Below are positions 26,971 through 36,758 of a stretch of 62,657 nt of DNA, piece after piece. Where the stretch lies: NCBI GenBank assembly GCA_005778405.1, contig SXOA01000158.1, positions 1 through 62,657 of the forward strand, read 5' to 3'. Each line of letters begins with the position of its first letter. The first letter of the stretch is position 1. The notes beneath the pieces are model-generated. The model was given only the letters and a program-made list of their open reading frames with translations. It searched no databases and was not told where the DNA came from. The position numbers were made by a program, and so were the translations under genes. The DNA comes from Planctomycetaceae bacterium. GTDB taxonomy: Bacteria > Planctomycetota > Planctomycetia > Pirellulales > Pirellulaceae.

Positions 26971-29169
26971 CTAATCGTCTCGAAGTAAATAGCGTGAAAC
27001 CTCTACTCTCGCACCATCGAGGGGCAAGGGAAGTTCGAAAGCTCCGTTGGTTTCGAAGAACTCAACGTGCCAGTGTTTGCCATTGGTCTCTTGAAGTTTT
27101 TCGAAAAACGGCGAAAAATCAAAAAGAGAGAAAAGCAGTATCTTCTGAGGCACTTCGCATTCAAATGCAATCCAGGCGCTAGAGACATCCTCCAGAAACT
27201 GTCGCTGGACCGGACTGATTCCGTACCAAAACCGGTTGGATTCTCCCGACCGCGAATATGCCTTGGAATTGACGCCAACGAGTCGCACGGATTTATCTTC
27301 AGACTCATATCGCGAGGGACTGACTCGCTTAAACGGGATCCTAAGCTTTTTCGCAATACGCTGCAGCGCATCAAAATGAAACTCACTGTTCTCTCTCGTG
27401 AAATCTAATTCTGAGGTCGGGTCGTTAGGCAAAAATGACGGCCAAATCGCCAGAATAGTCTCGCCTAAAACAGCCGCCCGTTCGCGTATCTCCTGGCGTC
27501 CCCAAATCGGAAAAGGTGTCGCGAAGTAATCGTTTAAGCGTAACGCGTTGGCAGCAAGCAATTGACGTTTGTCGACAAAGGGACCATTCGAGAGTTCGGA
27601 ATTCCACTCAGCCGTCACGAGCGTGAGATTCCCGAGCGTGTGCAGATAATCGCGATGGATTTGCTCCCACATTACGCCCAGTTGTTCCTTCCAATCGTCG
27701 CTGACAGTTTGCGGCATAACGTGCTCGATCGTCGCTGACGAATCCAACACCGTGTATCCACCCGTCCCTTCTGAGATTTTTCTATTGACAGTTTCGAGAA
27801 CCAAAATCGTGCGGCTTCTTGTCGTCCCGCTACCATACATTTTTCGATTCTCGAGGGCCTTGAGAATCTTGCTGTTCGACGGATAGTTACGCTTTGCAAG
27901 GGCAAGCTTCAGACTCTCGCCCAGCCGCTGAAGGTCAATTTCCTGCCAGAGGACGGGAAACACGCTGTTCAGGTAGTTTTGGGGCTCGCCGGCGAAATAC
28001 CTTCTCACCATGTAGTTTTCGAGCACCGACAACGCAGCGATCATGTCCGCCTTGGAAATCGACTTGCCTTCAAAGCTGTCCAAGAGACGTAGGAGAAAGG
28101 GATACGCAGATGTTGATTCAAGCTGGTTCAATCGCTTTATGCTCGTCGCCAATTCCTGGTCACTGAACCCCTCGGGGCGCAGCAATCGGTCATAGAATCG
28201 CGCAAACTTGGCGATAGATCGGATTTCCGCTTCAAACTTCTCCGTTGACGTGAATTCGGTCTCGGCTCGATCGCGAAAACGTGCGTAGACGTGCTTTTCG
28301 TCGCAAAGCACTCGCGTTCCCATCGCGAGGTAGTGACGAAGAAACGCGGTTAGCTCGGTTAAGTGTCCGACCTTGCGACTCTCCGCGAGAAGCGTTTCCA
28401 CTTGACTCCAAGACTGCGTGAAAATCGCCTCTTGTCGCGCCGCCGGCAGTTTCATCGCGACATAGTTACGGACGAGATCCCCCTGAGTCAGAGGCTTTCC
28501 CTTCGCGTTCAAGCTTTCAAAGATTCGATAGGGACTTTCCTGCATGTCGAGAATCACAAAGACAACCTGAAACGCGTTTATGAGAACCTGCAGCAGCCGT
28601 TCCGGACTGAGATCTTCTTTCAGCCGTTCATAAAGCTTGCTCTCAAAAAAATCGTACGCAACGGGAATCTTGGATTGATTAACGGGGACTGGCTGGCCCC
28701 GAAGTATGGCGCAATAGGCCGCTCTATCGCCGAATTTGACCGTCGGAAGTATCTTGAAAAACAGATCCCCTTCCTCCTCGCCATTCACGAGAAGCCGGTC
28801 GATCTTGCGGGACAGAACGGCGTGGGTTGTTTCAATCGATTTCGCCAACGCCTTGAGAAACAGGGAAATCGTCGTCAAGCGTTGTTGACCGTCCACAAGC
28901 TTGAAGGCACTGAGTGTTCCACTTCTCATCCCATCATGAATGACAACGATCGAACCGAGAAAATGTTCCACCTGCGCGTAGGATCCCTCTTGAGACGGCT
29001 CGTCGCCAGAGGCAGGCAGGATTTCCTCATACACGGAAAGAGCGTCCCCCCACAGAGTCTCCCAGTTTTCCTTGTCCCACGTATACTCGCGTTGGAAGTG
29101 CGGAAGAACGTAATGGATATCTCCTCCGCTGCTAAACACCTTGGAGATTTTTAGGTTGTCGGCCTTCAC
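26971..29169 (-). CDS. GmrSD-like DUF262/DUF1524 protein (type IV restriction candidate)
   Basis: 732 residues. The N-terminal DUF262 (GmrS-type, ParB-like) domain shows YVLPHFQREYTWDKENW (20-36) and VDGQQRLTT (92-100). The DUF1524 domain (GmrD-type, His-Me nuclease) shows IEHVMPQ near 480 and HTLGNLTLVTAEWN. Fused GmrSD proteins cleave DNA carrying modified cytosines and are phage-defence enzymes. About 130 residues follow the nuclease, with no domain I recognise. Start is GTG. Codon use and base composition look clearly less GC-rich than the neighbours, which fits acquisition by transfer. It is divergent from the AddB operon. Confidence 0.85.
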   Translation of the reverse strand: MKADNLKISKVFSSGGDIHYVLPHFQREYTWDKENWETLWGDALSVYEEILPASGDEPSQEGSYAQVEHFLGSIVVIHDGMRSGTLSAFKLVDGQQRLTTISLFLKALAKSIETTHAVLSRKIDRLLVNGEEEGDLFFKILPTVKFGDRAAYCAILRGQPVPVNQSKIPVAYDFFESKLYERLKEDLSPERLLQVLINAFQVVFVILDMQESPYRIFESLNAKGKPLTQGDLVRNYVAMKLPAARQEAIFTQSWSQVETLLAESRKVGHLTELTAFLRHYLAMGTRVLCDEKHVYARFRDRAETEFTSTEKFEAEIRSIAKFARFYDRLLRPEGFSDQELATSIKRLNQLESTSAYPFLLRLLDSFEGKSISKADMIAALSVLENYMVRRYFAGEPQNYLNSVFPVLWQEIDLQRLGESLKLALAKRNYPSNSKILKALENRKMYGSGTTRSRTILVLETVNRKISEGTGGYTVLDSSATIEHVMPQTVSDDWKEQLGVMWEQIHRDYLHTLGNLTLVTAEWNSELSNGPFVDKRQLLAANALRLNDYFATPFPIWGRQEIRERAAVLGETILAIWPSFLPNDPTSELDFTRENSEFHFDALQRIAKKLRIPFKRVSPSRYESEDKSVRLVGVNSKAYSRSGESNRFWYGISPVQRQFLEDVSSAWIAFECEVPQKILLFSLFDFSPFFEKLQETNGKHWHVEFFETNGAFELPLPLDGARVEVSRYLLRDD

Positions 29170-29437
29170 GCGGCACCCTTAGTTCGGTGACTTCCTCAGA
29201 TTATCGCATTGGAAGTGTACAACTGCCCAAGATGCATTGCAACCCATTTGCGTGAGCCCCCCAGCTTCCGAAAGCCGCTTGAATGCGAAACTCTAACATT
29301 GGACTGATCCGCTGTTTTTTTCTCGGGCCGGTTGAACTTCAGTGCATGAATGTATATGATTGAGTCGGGACTCGGCGTGTACTGGCGGAGCCCGGTTTTT
29401 GATTGATCATTTTTCCAGCCGACGCTCGGAGCGATAG
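29170..29437. other. 268-bp divergent intergenic region (restriction gene / AddB operon)
   Basis: Relatively AT-rich. It should carry both promoters. I see a run of T (about 29318) but no firm hairpin, and no small gene. Confidence 0.4.
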
Positions 29438-32326
29438 GTGGCTGTTACTCGCCGGTTTCTCGATTGGAAACGCCCTGCCCTGGTTTCAGCGGCGGAGTGG
29501 CTGCGGGAGAAGTATCGGCGGAAGGATGAGGCCGCCACGCGCACGCTCGACCTTCGCGGAGCGGTAGTGGTCGTTCCCGGCGGCCGGGCGGGACGGCGGC
29601 TGCTCGAACTTCTGGTGGAGCAAGCGGAGGGGGACGAACTAGTACTGTTGCCCCCCGTCATCACCACGGAAGGCCAACTCCCTGAACTCCTCTATACTCC
29701 CCAGAGGCCGTTCGCCAGCGACCTGACTCAGCAACTGGCCTGGGCTGCCTCGTTGCGGAAAGCGCCGCTCTCCCTGCTGGGCCAGGTCATCCATCATCCG
29801 CCCCCCGAGGAGGATTTCAACCGCTGGTTGGAACTGGCCGCAATGGTCCGCCGCCTCCATACCGAATTGGCTGCCGACGGTCTTCACTTTGGCTACGTGG
29901 CGAAAGGGGACAAATCGCAGACGGGCTACCACGAACAGCAACGCTGGGCAGCCCTGCGGCACGTTCAGGAGGAGTACCTGCGAACGCTGGACGGGTTGAA
30001 TCAGTGGGATATTCAGACCGCCCGCATCGTGGGAATTGAGAAAAGGGAGTTCAAAACGGAGCGCGATGTTGTGTTGCTCGGGACCGTCGATCTGAACCGG
30101 GCGATGCGACAGATTCTGGATCAGGTCTCCGACCGCGTGACTGCTCTCATGCATGCACCGCCGGAGTGGGCTGACCGGTTTGACGAATATGGTTGCCTGA
30201 TCCCCGCAATTTGGAAAGATGCGAAGCTCGACATTAACGACGCGCAGATCGAGCGAGTCGATGGCCCGGCGGAACAGGCGGATGCCGTGACGCGCTGGAT
30301 GGCGTCGTTCGGCGGCAAGTATCGCGGCGATGAGATTGTGGTGGGTGTTCCGGATGAGTCTCTTGTCCCGCAACTGGAGCGACAACTTGCCCAGTGCAGC
30401 GTCCCCACGCGGTGGGTCGAAGGAAAACGCCTCGCCGAGTCCGCTCCTTACAAGCTCCTGGAAGCCGCCGCTCAATTCGCCCACCGCCGCCGCTTTTCGG
30501 ATCTGGCCGCGGTCGTCCGCCACCCCGACGTAGAAGACTGGCTGCAGCCGCAACTCACGGCCGCCTTAACCAAACAAAATGCCCGCGAACACCGCCGTCA
30601 GCGGCGAGCGGAAGACATCCCGACCGCGCTCGACCTCTTCTACAACGAACAGTTCGCCGCCCGGCTGATTCCAAAGCGCATCGAAGAGATCAAAGGGGAC
30701 TGGCCCGCCATTCACGCCCTCGTCGCCGCCATTGACCAGTGGCTCCGACCAATCGCTGCCGAGAAACAGCGGCTCTTCGCCTGGGCAGACGGCCTGCGGC
30801 TGGTGCTCAAGAATATTTACGGGCACCGAATTCTGAGCACCGAAGATGCCAACGAGCGTTTCCTGCTGAAAGCCTGCGAGGCGATTGAGGAAAGCCTGGA
30901 AGCCCTGTCACTGGTCCCGCCGGAACTTGAGCCGGAAGTCACGCTCGGAGAAGCCATTCGCCTCGTCCTTCGCCCTTTGGGAAGTGCCGCCATTCCGCCG
31001 CTCCCGGCCCCCGGCGCGGTGGAATTGCTCGGCTGGTTGGAACTGGCCTTGGATGATGCTCCGGCATTGGCGGTGACGAGCGTCAACGAGGGGTTTGTTC
31101 CCAAGTCAACGAGCGGCGATGCTTTCCTCCCCAATGAACTTCGCTTGCAGCTCGGACTGCTCAGTAACGAACGCCGCTACGCCCGCGATGCCTATGCCCT
31201 CTCGGTCCTCCTGGCCACGCGGGCTGATCTGCGGCTTATCGTTGGCCACCGGGACGCGGAAAACAACCCGCTCATCACCAGCCGGTTGTTGTTTGCGACG
31301 GACGAACCTTCCGCCTGTGCCCGGGCGCTTCGCATGTTCGAGAAGCTGGAAGAAGCTCCGCCGCGCGACAATCTCCTCTCGACCGGCTTAAAACCGCGAG
31401 ACAAGTCCAACTTCCACGTTCCACCGCCGACGAAAGACCACGATCCGCCGCCATTCATTTCGGTTTCGCAGTTCAAGTCCTACCTGGCCTGCCCCTACCG
31501 CTACTACCTCGGCCACGTCCTCAAACTCATTTCCCTCAGCGACCAGGCAGCCGAACTCGATCCAGCCGCCTTCGGCAATCTGCTACACGATGTGCTGCAA
31601 CATTTTGGCCGGACGGACGAAGGTGTGAAGTCTAGCACGCAGCCCGACAAGATTCTCGAATTTCTCAACAACCGGCTCGAAACCCTGGCCGCCGCCCGCT
31701 ATGGCAAAGATGCCGGCCGAGCGGCTCTCCGGTTCCAAGTGGAGCAGGCCCGCGTCCGCCTCAAAACTTTTGCAGAATGGCAGGCCCGCCAGACCGATGA
31801 TGGCTGGCAGATCGTCTACAGCGAAGATTTTGACAAGCAACTGGAATGCGATTTCCCGGCAGACGACGGCCCGATGAAAATCCGCGGCCGCATCGACCGC
31901 ATCGACCGCCACGAGAAAGACGGCATCTTTCGCGTCCTCGACTACAAAACGGCCGACACCGCGAATAAGCCGGAAAAAACGCACTTCCAAAGTGAAAAGT
32001 GGACCGATCTGCAGCTCCCCCTCTACCGCTACCTCGTGAAAACGGTGGAGTGGCAAAAAGGGGCGATCATCGATGGCCCCGTGCAACTCGGTTACGTGAA
32101 TCTGCCCAAGGACCAGGCGAGCATGGGGTGCGCCATTGCCGATTGGTCTCCCGATCAACTGGAGGACGCCGACCGAACTGCCCGCGAGGTGATCCACGGC
32201 ATCACGCACGGCATCTTCCCGATGGCGGAAGATCCGCCCGCCTTCAGCGAAATCTATGCCGCCATCTGCCAAGACAATCGAATTGGCAAACGCAAACTCC
32301 TGCCGGACGAGGAGGCGACCCCATGA
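29438..32326 (+). CDS. addB: AddB-like helicase/nuclease subunit
   Basis: 962 residues, GTG start. It opens with VVVPGGRAGRRLLELL, the AddB/RexB pseudo-Walker region, has an inactivated helicase body, and ends with a PD-(D/E)XK nuclease: SVSQFKSYLACPYRYYL (about 680), FGNLLHDVLQHF, GRIDRIDR and FRVLDYKTAD. I see the CPYRYY cysteine but no clear partner set for the iron-sulfur cluster of canonical AddB. With AddA it forms a double-strand-break resection complex. The stop overlaps the AddA start (ATGA, 32323-32326). Confidence 0.85.
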   Translation: MAVTRRFLDWKRPALVSAAEWLREKYRRKDEAATRTLDLRGAVVVVPGGRAGRRLLELLVEQAEGDELVLLPPVITTEGQLPELLYTPQRPFASDLTQQLAWAASLRKAPLSLLGQVIHHPPPEEDFNRWLELAAMVRRLHTELAADGLHFGYVAKGDKSQTGYHEQQRWAALRHVQEEYLRTLDGLNQWDIQTARIVGIEKREFKTERDVVLLGTVDLNRAMRQILDQVSDRVTALMHAPPEWADRFDEYGCLIPAIWKDAKLDINDAQIERVDGPAEQADAVTRWMASFGGKYRGDEIVVGVPDESLVPQLERQLAQCSVPTRWVEGKRLAESAPYKLLEAAAQFAHRRRFSDLAAVVRHPDVEDWLQPQLTAALTKQNAREHRRQRRAEDIPTALDLFYNEQFAARLIPKRIEEIKGDWPAIHALVAAIDQWLRPIAAEKQRLFAWADGLRLVLKNIYGHRILSTEDANERFLLKACEAIEESLEALSLVPPELEPEVTLGEAIRLVLRPLGSAAIPPLPAPGAVELLGWLELALDDAPALAVTSVNEGFVPKSTSGDAFLPNELRLQLGLLSNERRYARDAYALSVLLATRADLRLIVGHRDAENNPLITSRLLFATDEPSACARALRMFEKLEEAPPRDNLLSTGLKPRDKSNFHVPPPTKDHDPPPFISVSQFKSYLACPYRYYLGHVLKLISLSDQAAELDPAAFGNLLHDVLQHFGRTDEGVKSSTQPDKILEFLNNRLETLAAARYGKDAGRAALRFQVEQARVRLKTFAEWQARQTDDGWQIVYSEDFDKQLECDFPADDGPMKIRGRIDRIDRHEKDGIFRVLDYKTADTANKPEKTHFQSEKWTDLQLPLYRYLVKTVEWQKGAIIDGPVQLGYVNLPKDQASMGCAIADWSPDQLEDADRTAREVIHGITHGIFPMAEDPPAFSEIYAAICQDNRIGKRKLLPDEEATP

Positions 32327-35300
32327 GCAATGCCACCTCGGGTTCGCCGTCTCGCTTCCCCCATCTCATCATCCGCGCCAGCGCCGGCAGCGGCAAAACG
32401 TATCAACTTTCCAGTCGCTTCATCGCCCTGCTCGCCGCGGGTCAATCGCCGGATGCCATCCTGGCGACGACCTTCACCCGCAAAGCGGCGGGAGAGATTT
32501 TCGACCGGGTGCTGTTGCGCCTGGCCGAAGCGGCTGCGGACGAGAAGAAGCGGGTGGAACTGGCCACATCGATTGGAGATGAATCATTAACTCAGGCTCG
32601 CGTCCGGACTCTCCTGGTCGAAACGCTCGCTAGTCTGCATCGCCTTCGCATCGGTACGCTGGACAGTTTCTTCATGAAGATGGCCGGAAGCTTCGCGCTG
32701 GAACTCGGCCTCCCTCCGGGATGGCGAATTGGTGACGAGACGGAAGACCGCGAGCTGCGCGAAGAAGCGGTCGAAGCAATCCTGGGAGCGGACCGCTCCG
32801 AGGAACTGCTGACGCTGTTCCACCTGCTGACGAAGGGAGAAGCCCGCCGCGGCATTGGGGAATTGGTGCTGGAAACAGTGACCAGCCTTTACGGCCTGTT
32901 CCGCGAAACGGAGCCGGACGCCTGGCGGAAGCTCACTAGCCAAGAGCTGCTGAAGAAGGAGGAATTGGCCGAGTTGCTCGAAGAGATGGCGGCAGTTGAC
33001 CTCTCCAAAAACTCGCGCCAACTGAAGGCTCGCGACAGCGACTTGGAAAATGTCCGGCTGGAAGATTGGGGGACGATTCTCTCGAAGGGGCTCGGGAGTA
33101 AAGTTCTGACCAAGGAGAACACTTTCTATAGCAAACCGATCCCGCCGGATCTGATTGCCCTCTATGAGAAGCTGCTGGGACATGTGAACGCCCACTTCGT
33201 CAGCCAGGTGATTCGCCAGACAGAGGCGACGCACGACCTGCTGACGAGTTTTCATCAGCAGTATTGGCGACTCAAGCAGGAGAGCGGCAGCCTGCGATTT
33301 GAGGAAGTGACCCGGGCATTGGCGGATGCTGCCGCGGCGGTTGCTTCACCGGAACAAGTCGCGTTTCGCCTCGACGGCCAGATTGGCCACATCCTGCTGG
33401 ACGAATTCCAGGACACCTCCCTGCCTCAGTGGCAAGTGATTCGCCCGCTGGCCTTGCGAGTGATGGAACAGGGCAAGAAAGAGAGTTCCTTCTTCTGCGT
33501 CGGTGACGTCAAACAAGCCATCTACGGCTGGCGTGGCGGCCAGGCGGAGATGTTCGATTCGCTCGATCAGGATCTGCCGGGACTGACATCGCAGCCGCTC
33601 TCGAAGAGTTTCCGCTCCTCCCCTGTCGTCATCGATGTCGTTAACAACGTCTTCCGCCAGTTGCCGCGGCATCCCAAGCTGGATCACTATCAAGGGGCTG
33701 TGGACCAATTCTGCAACGACTTTCCGGATCACACCACCACAAAAACGGATCTTCCCGGCTACGTCTGTCTGCGGACCGCTCCGCATCCAGCCGAGGGTGA
33801 GAAGTCACAGGACCAACTGCTCAAGTTCACCGCCCAGCAAGTCGCGAAGCTCGTGGCAAAAGCACCGGGAAAGAGCATCGGAATCCTCTGCCGCCGGAAT
33901 GATGTCGTCGCGCGCCTGATTTATGAACTGCGGGAACTAGAGGTCGAGGCCAGCGAAGAAGGTGGCAATCCGCTCACCGATTCCGCCGCGGTAGAACTCG
34001 TTATTTCCCTGTTGCAAATCGCCGACCATCCCGGTGATACGGTGGCCCGTTTCCATATCGCCTCTTCTCCCATCGCCAAGGAGATTGGCCTGAGGAAGCA
34101 CGATGACTCCAAAGCGGCGGCAAAACTCTCGCACGAACTCCGGACCGAGTTGCTCCGGGATGGCTACGGGGCGGCGATTTACCGCTGGGCTCGCCTGTTA
34201 GCTACGTCTTGCGACTCCCGCGACCTCTCTCGCCTCCAGCAACTGGTGGAGATGGCCTACGACTACCAGCCGGATAGCACTCTGCGAACGGACGCTTTCA
34301 TCCGCCTGGTGCAGGAGCAGCGGAAGAGCGATCCTAGCTCCGCGAATGTCCGGGTGATGACCGTTCACCAGGCCAAGGGACTGGAGTTTGATGCGGTCTT
34401 TCTGCCGGAACTCGATTCGCGCCTTTTGAACCAGCCTCCCGCCTTCGTCGCCGGCCGCGATTCGCCGTTGTCGAGCGTCAATCGCGTCATCCGTTATGCG
34501 GGGGACGAAGTCCAACGGCTGCTGCCCCCGGAATGGCATCAGCTATTTGGGGAAGACCGAGACCGCCGCTTGCGAGAGGCCCTTTGCACGCTTTATGTGG
34601 CGATGACTCGCCCCATTCATGCTCTCTACATGATTATTCAGCCTTCGGGGGACCGGCAGGAGCAGAATCTCCCCAAGACTTGCGCGGGAATGCTCCGCTC
34701 CGCCCTCGCCCCCGCGCTCCATCCGCCGCCGGACACTATTCTCTTCGAACAAGGAGACAGCGACTGGGTAAGCAAGCTCGAAAAACCCGCGCCCAAAGCC
34801 AGCCCCGCCAAACAGCCTGAATCCAAGAGCCGCACGGTCCTGCTCGCCCCTGCCGCCCGGCCAACGCGCGGCCTCGTTCGCGCCAGCCCTTCGGGCCTGG
34901 AAGGTGGGGTTCGCGTCAACCTCGGCCGCCTGCTCGATGACAAATCGACCTACGGATTGAGCTACGGCAGCCTGATGCATGCCTGGTTTGAAGCGATTGA
35001 CTGGCTCGACGGCAACACTCCGACCGACGACGACCTTCGCGCCATTGCGGCCGCGGTCTCCGCCCGAATTGGCGAACTCCCAACGCGTTCTCTGCCGCTG
35101 GACTCCTTCCGCAAGATGCTCGCAGGCCCAAACCTGGCGGCTCTCTTGTCGCGACGGCACTACGAGCTTTCCGCGGAAAGGAAGGCCATCACGCTCGAAG
35201 CCCTCCGCGAACTCCCCTTCGCGTTTCGCCAGAATGACGAGCTACTGAGCGGAACCATTGACCGGCTGGTACTTGTACGGCAGTCGGGTAGACTCACGGC

Positions 35301-35487
35301 TGCGGAGGTGATCGATTACAAAACCGACACGGTGACGAGTCCCGCCCAGCTTTCGGAGCTGACCGAGTTCTATCGCCCGCAACTGGCGGCGTACAAACAG
35401 GCAGCGGAGCGAATCACCGGCCTCCCCGCTGAATGCATCACCGCCAAACTGGTGTTTTTGTCCGTGGACGAAGTGGTTCCGATTTAG
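32323..35487 (+). CDS. addA: AddA-like UvrD-family helicase/nuclease
   Basis: 1054 residues. The Walker A motif ASAGSGKTYQL is at 19-29, motif Ia AILATTFTRKAAGEI at about 45, Walker B LLDEFQDTSLPQW near 365 and motif V/VI VMTVHQAKGLEFD and YVAMTRP further on. A PD-(D/E)XK nuclease near the C-terminus shows GTIDRLVLV and AAEVIDYKTD. It unwinds and degrades DNA ends 3'-5' with AddB to load RecA. The start was set at the ATG overlapping the AddB stop; an open frame further upstream is the shadow of AddB. The next gene starts 14 bp after its stop. Confidence 0.9.
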   Translation: MSNATSGSPSRFPHLIIRASAGSGKTYQLSSRFIALLAAGQSPDAILATTFTRKAAGEIFDRVLLRLAEAAADEKKRVELATSIGDESLTQARVRTLLVETLASLHRLRIGTLDSFFMKMAGSFALELGLPPGWRIGDETEDRELREEAVEAILGADRSEELLTLFHLLTKGEARRGIGELVLETVTSLYGLFRETEPDAWRKLTSQELLKKEELAELLEEMAAVDLSKNSRQLKARDSDLENVRLEDWGTILSKGLGSKVLTKENTFYSKPIPPDLIALYEKLLGHVNAHFVSQVIRQTEATHDLLTSFHQQYWRLKQESGSLRFEEVTRALADAAAAVASPEQVAFRLDGQIGHILLDEFQDTSLPQWQVIRPLALRVMEQGKKESSFFCVGDVKQAIYGWRGGQAEMFDSLDQDLPGLTSQPLSKSFRSSPVVIDVVNNVFRQLPRHPKLDHYQGAVDQFCNDFPDHTTTKTDLPGYVCLRTAPHPAEGEKSQDQLLKFTAQQVAKLVAKAPGKSIGILCRRNDVVARLIYELRELEVEASEEGGNPLTDSAAVELVISLLQIADHPGDTVARFHIASSPIAKEIGLRKHDDSKAAAKLSHELRTELLRDGYGAAIYRWARLLATSCDSRDLSRLQQLVEMAYDYQPDSTLRTDAFIRLVQEQRKSDPSSANVRVMTVHQAKGLEFDAVFLPELDSRLLNQPPAFVAGRDSPLSSVNRVIRYAGDEVQRLLPPEWHQLFGEDRDRRLREALCTLYVAMTRPIHALYMIIQPSGDRQEQNLPKTCAGMLRSALAPALHPPPDTILFEQGDSDWVSKLEKPAPKASPAKQPESKSRTVLLAPAARPTRGLVRASPSGLEGGVRVNLGRLLDDKSTYGLSYGSLMHAWFEAIDWLDGNTPTDDDLRAIAAAVSARIGELPTRSLPLDSFRKMLAGPNLAALLSRRHYELSAERKAITLEALRELPFAFRQNDELLSGTIDRLVLVRQSGRLTAAEVIDYKTDTVTSPAQLSELTEFYRPQLAAYKQAAERITGLPAECITAKLVFLSVDEVVPI

Positions 35488-35501
35488 GAAAGGACGCCGG
35501 C

Positions 35502-36758
35502 ATGAAATTCCTGCACGCCGCCGACATTCATCTCGATAGCCCGCTCCGCGGCCTGGAGCGCTATGAAGGCGCGCCTACCGAAGAGATTCGGGGCGCCTCG
35601 CGCCGGGCACTGGAGAATCTGGTGGAATTGGCGCTCGCTGAGCAGGTCGATTTTGTCCTGCTGGCCGGTGACACCTTCGACGGCGACGGGAAGGACTGGA
35701 ACACAGCCCTGTTCTTCGTCAAGCAGATGGGACGCCTGGCGGAGGCAAAAATCCCCGTCCTGATGATCAGCGGTAATCATGATGCCCAGTCGAAGATGAC
35801 CCGCTCGGTACCTCTTCCTCGCAATGTCACCCTCCTGGGGACCAAGAAGAGCGAAACCGTCCGGCTGGAGAACCATCAGGTCGCCATTCACGGGCAGAGC
35901 TTTCAAAACGCTGCCGTGACGGAAAACATGGTCCCCGGCTATCCGGCGGCAGTGAGGGGCTGGTTCAACATTGGCCTGCTGCACACTTCGCTCGATTTGG
36001 AAGGGGGGGAGCACGCCAGCTATGCCCCCTGCAAACTGGCGGACCTCAAAGAGCGCGAATATGACTATTGGGCTCTCGGCCATATTCACCAGCGGCACGA
36101 ACGGAACAGCTCTCCCTATGTTGTGTATCCGGGCAATATCCAGGGACGGCACATCCGGGAGACCGGAGCCAAGGGCTGTTTGCTGGTGACGACCGACCAT
36201 AAAAATGCCGTGGCTGTGGAATTTCGGCCCCTCGACGTATTCCGCTGGGAGCAGTGCCTCGTCGATGCGACCGACGCCCTGGACGGCGATGAGCTTCTCC
36301 TTCGCTTTCAAAAAGAAGCGGCCAGCCTGAGCGAGAGGCACGAAGCGATGCCGCTTGGTTTGCGAGTCACGTTTCGCGGCCGCTGCGCCGCACACAACGA
36401 GGTGTGCCGCTCTCCAGAACGGTGGACGAACCAGGTTCGCGCTGCCGTCGCGGATGTGGCCAGCGACAATATCTGGGTGGAAAAGGTGCGGATTGAAACG
36501 GCCACGGAATCGATCCGCGAGTCGGCCGACGACGGCCCGCTGGGAGAGCTGGCCCAGCTCCTGATCGAAATTGGAGGAAGCGATGACCAACTCCGCGAGC
36601 TGGAAGGAGAACTCGCGGAATTCCGTGCCAAGTTGCCGCTGGAGCTGCGCGAGGGTCCGGACGCGATTCCTTTGGGGGATCCCCTCTGGCTGCGGCAATT
36701 GGTTCAGCAAGCGGAGCCGGTTTTGGTTGGCCGTTTGACGAAGGAGGAAGCCGAATGA
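35502..36758 (+). CDS. SbcD/Mre11-like DNA exonuclease (YhaO type)
   Basis: 418 residues. Calcineurin-like metal motifs: HAADIHLDSP (5-14), LAGDTFDGDG, SGNHDAQS, and GHIHQRHE with the surrounding LLHTSL. The YhaO subfamily is a shorter SbcD relative that pairs with YhaN, an SbcC-like ATPase, for DNA-end processing. The start is the ATG at 35502, 14 bp after AddA. The stop overlaps the next start (ATGA, 36755-36758), so the pair is co-translated. Confidence 0.9.
   Translation: MKFLHAADIHLDSPLRGLERYEGAPTEEIRGASRRALENLVELALAEQVDFVLLAGDTFDGDGKDWNTALFFVKQMGRLAEAKIPVLMISGNHDAQSKMTRSVPLPRNVTLLGTKKSETVRLENHQVAIHGQSFQNAAVTENMVPGYPAAVRGWFNIGLLHTSLDLEGGEHASYAPCKLADLKEREYDYWALGHIHQRHERNSSPYVVYPGNIQGRHIRETGAKGCLLVTTDHKNAVAVEFRPLDVFRWEQCLVDATDALDGDELLLRFQKEAASLSERHEAMPLGLRVTFRGRCAAHNEVCRSPERWTNQVRAAVADVASDNIWVEKVRIETATESIRESADDGPLGELAQLLIEIGGSDDQLRELEGELAEFRAKLPLELREGPDAIPLGDPLWLRQLVQQAEPVLVGRLTKEEAE

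Noticed and set aside
35484..36710. 408-codon minus-strand open frame
   Set aside because: Antisense to the YhaO-like gene, which has all metal motifs.
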